Shown here: one piece after another, positions 33,003 to 34,642 of the stretch | How the letters are laid out: the number at the start of each line of letters is the position of its first letter | Position numbering within the stretch: position 1 is the stretch's first letter | Origin: Bacillota bacterium | GTDB taxonomy: Bacteria > Vulcanimicrobiota > JAJTBE01 | Length of the DNA: 34,642 nt | Assembly (NCBI GenBank): GCA_021287065.1 | Contig: JAJTBE010000047.1 | Location: 1-34,642, forward strand | Direction: 5' to 3' | The notes under the pieces: model-generated | The model's database searches: none | What the model was told of the DNA's origin: nothing | The model's input: only the letters and a program-made list of their open reading frames with translations | Position numbers and translations under genes: made by a program

Positions 33003-33521
33003 CTTTTCTCCCTCCGTGATGGTCAGATTTATCTGCTGTCCTTCCGGGTCCGGGAATATTATTATATTTATTTACGAAAGATATAAATCCTGTCTGTTTG
33101 GAATTGTATAAAAAAATCTGTTAAAATGTATAAAAGTCAGTTGAACTTTTGTTCTAAAAATAGATTCCAGAGGATTATATGATAAAAAGATGGTGGCTGG
33201 TAGTTTTTTCATTTTTATCAGGAATAAGACAAATGACCATCTAAAGTTTTAATACATCGGATTGTAAAATTTCTTTTTATGATATTAAAACAACTGATAA
33301 TGTTGCCGGTATTAGCTGTAGAATTCATCTGAGAATTGTGATATAATTTTTTGATGAAATAGCCTTCTGATTTAGTTTCTTCCATATGAACATCAAAACA
33401 ATAATCAAGGCTATTTTTAAAATCTTCATTAATTTGATTGTGGTTGAATTATTCTATCTTAAAAAGATATTTGCTTTAACTTTATTTGCCAGATTTATAG
33501 CTTTGTTTAGATGGAGGAAAA
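33003..33521. other. AT-rich gap with a promoter and a short relic-like ORF
   Basis: This 519-base stretch is strikingly AT-rich. It contains a 21-codon frame at 33179-33244 on the plus strand that starts like a signal sequence (MIKRWWLVVFSFLSG) behind AGAGG and stops at once, possibly a remnant. An extended -10 promoter (TGATATAAT, 33339-33347) would serve the gene at 33522. No RNA gene or repeat is recognised. Confidence 0.4.
33339..33347 (+). promoter_or_regulatory. Extended -10 promoter
   Basis: TG (33339-33340), one base and a perfect TATAAT (33342-33347) form an extended -10 element; the -35 region is weak. Transcription near 33354 would leave a leader of about 168 bases before ATG 33522. 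Confidence 0.4.
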
Positions 33522-34642
33522 ATGAAAAAATATTGGGTTATAGCAATAGTAATTATCATAATAATATCGATTGGAGTGATTCTGTTTTACACAAAAACAA
33601 ATCCAGATACTATCAAGATTGAGCAAACAGAGTCTAAACAGGGAATGGTGATTATACCTGCAAAAAATATCGATATGCCGGTAAATTCAGGAAAAACTGA
33701 ATCTTTTAATCTCTCGTCTTTTTATATTGATAAATACCCAGTTACTAACAGGCAGTATCTTGATTATTTAAGGAAATCAACTCCAAGCACAAAAGAAGAT
33801 AAAGAGAGAGAAATTGAAGGGATGCCGGATGAAAAACTTGATTTTCCGGTTGTCAGGGTTTCGTATAATGATGCAGAGTCTTATGCGCAATTTTATGAGA
33901 AAAGGCTTCCTACCGAGGCTGAATGGTATCTTGCTGCATCAGGGGGAGATGGAAGAGAATACCCGTGGGGTAATCAATGGGATGATAAGCTTGTTGAACC
34001 GGAAAATATTGGAGGCCGTTCGGTTGGTAAAAATAAAAATGGTGAAAGTCCATTTGGTGTTGCTGATTTGGTCGGAAATGTGTTCCAATGGACCTGTTCG
34101 TCCTACTTCCTCGAAAATAATGTGGTTGGGCCGGAATTTGGAGGAAAAATGAGAGTCGTTCGGGCTGGAGCATGTACCTATATGCCTGCGTGGAATAAGT
34201 GTTCTTTCAGAGCTGCCGTGAGGGAATCTGAAATCACTTCTGTTATCGGATTCAGATGTGTAAAGCCAATAGGAGGCAAAGATAAAAATCTTGAACTTGA
34301 AAAAAATCGAAAAACAGTTTTTATCGAAGGTGATTTCAATTATAGTGAAGGTCTCAGACAGATGATTTCCTGCGGGATCTATAGAAAACCTGATTCATTG
34401 CTGGAATCCTATATTGCTGAGAATGTTAAAAAAAGTGATGTCGTAGCAGATATTGCATCAGGCATAGGCTTTCTTACATTCTATCTTTCGGATATTACTG
34501 GAGCAAAGGGAAAAGTATATGCTGTAGATATTGATGAAAGTGTTCTTGATTTTGTTAAAGTTTATTCCGAAAAAAAGGGAATGACTAATGTTTTTACAAT
34601 TGTTTCACAACCTGCAGACACTATGTTGCCGGAAAATTCCTG
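33522..34642 (+). CDS. FGE/SUMF1-like domain fused to SAM-dependent methyltransferase (C-terminally truncated)
   Basis: The frame opens at ATG 33522, behind TGGAGGAAA, and is open to the last base (373 codons visible). The N-terminal hydrophobic segment (5-24) is a signal anchor. Residues ~40-250 are a formylglycine-generating-enzyme (SUMF1) fold: YIDKYPVTNRQYLDYL, RLPTEAEWYLAASGGDGREY, YPWGNQWD, GVADLVGNVFQWT, RAGACTYMPAWNKCSFRAA and IGFRC. The C-terminal cysteines are not spaced like the catalytic C-x4-C pair of true FGE, so a non-oxidase role like EgtB-type or PvdO-type members is more likely. From ~residue 310 a class I methyltransferase begins with VADIASGIGFLTFYL and VYAVDIDE. The end lies beyond the window. 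Neighbouring DNA is AT-rich, which may indicate transfer. Confidence 0.82.
   Translation, partial: MKKYWVIAIVIIIIISIGVILFYTKTNPDTIKIEQTESKQGMVIIPAKNIDMPVNSGKTESFNLSSFYIDKYPVTNRQYLDYLRKSTPSTKEDKEREIEGMPDEKLDFPVVRVSYNDAESYAQFYEKRLPTEAEWYLAASGGDGREYPWGNQWDDKLVEPENIGGRSVGKNKNGESPFGVADLVGNVFQWTCSSYFLENNVVGPEFGGKMRVVRAGACTYMPAWNKCSFRAAVRESEITSVIGFRCVKPIGGKDKNLELEKNRKTVFIEGDFNYSEGLRQMISCGIYRKPDSLLESYIAENVKKSDVVADIASGIGFLTFYLSDITGAKGKVYAVDIDESVLDFVKVYSEKKGMTNVFTIVSQPADTMLPENS

Noticed and set aside
33386-33622. Plus-strand 78-codon frame with hydrophobic start
   Set aside because: It overlaps, in another frame, the beginning of the fusion gene at 33522, which has a good ribosome site and clear domains.
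33750-34260. Assignment of the SUMF1-like domain as a true formylglycine-generating enzyme
   Set aside because: The cysteines do not align with the C-x4-C catalytic pair of FGE (Lys and Met appear at the aligned positions), although the fold motifs are present.
1-34642. CRISPR arrays, tRNA or rRNA genes
   Set aside because: No regularly spaced direct repeats of CRISPR length, no cloverleaf-like sequence ending in CCA and no rRNA signature was seen on either strand by eye.

Overview
The window comes from a bacterial chromosome that I cannot assign to a phylum. The genes are densely packed on both strands, many have good Shine-Dalgarno sequences, and GTG and TTG starts are used several times. 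An MscS-type channel, a BtuF-like secreted binding protein, a DedA protein and bacterial FabI and GltX enzymes fit a bacterium with ordinary envelope and lipid metabolism. Features such as a huge zinc-ribbon/Ser-Thr kinase/propeller protein, several B12-binding radical SAM proteins and a response regulator with a TPR tail suggest a free-living, deep-branching or candidate-phylum lineage, but this is inference. No rRNA, tRNA, CRISPR array or intact insertion sequence was seen.

Layout. Positions 1-474 hold the end of a beta-propeller gene. Positions 509-2469 (minus) are a two-gene Septu-type defence module (HNH nuclease PtuB and ATPase PtuA). Positions 2675-5686 (plus) are a tight three-gene unit: B12-binding radical SAM protein, YiiX-like papain-fold hydrolase and PIG-L-type deacetylase. 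Positions 5795-9493 encode the kinase-propeller protein, followed by an MscS-family channel and a convergent DedA protein. A cobalamin riboswitch with its own promoter (12237-12510) heads an unknown cytosolic protein and a BtuF-like binding protein, closed by a strong hairpin at 14406-14444. Next on the minus strand are a response regulator-TPR protein, a SprT-like metallopeptidase, and a NoeA-like methyltransferase paired with a small YVDPG membrane protein.

A copper P-type ATPase (copA) and gltX follow on the plus strand, with a terminator after gltX. A minus-strand run encodes a radical SAM protein, a HAD hydrolase, an InhA-like FabI, a GNAT and an FmdB zinc ribbon. Positions 25881-26602 are a long non-coding stretch with a perfect hairpin, a possible gene relic and a phased array of ATCCGACA repeats. 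It precedes a plus-strand operon: PNPOx-like protein, then E1 alpha, E1 beta and E2 of a pyruvate-type dehydrogenase complex (no E3 in the window). An iron alcohol dehydrogenase and an overlapping histidine-kinase-like protein lie opposite. The window ends in an AT-rich segment with a truncated gene fusing a formylglycine-generating-enzyme-like domain to a methyltransferase.

The most interesting items are: the riboswitch-controlled unknown protein; the kinase-like protein whose phosphoacceptor histidine is replaced by Asn; the SUMF1-methyltransferase fusion; the cytosolic kinase with an eight-blade propeller; the radical SAM/YiiX/PIG-L unit; and the operator-like repeat array upstream of the dehydrogenase operon.
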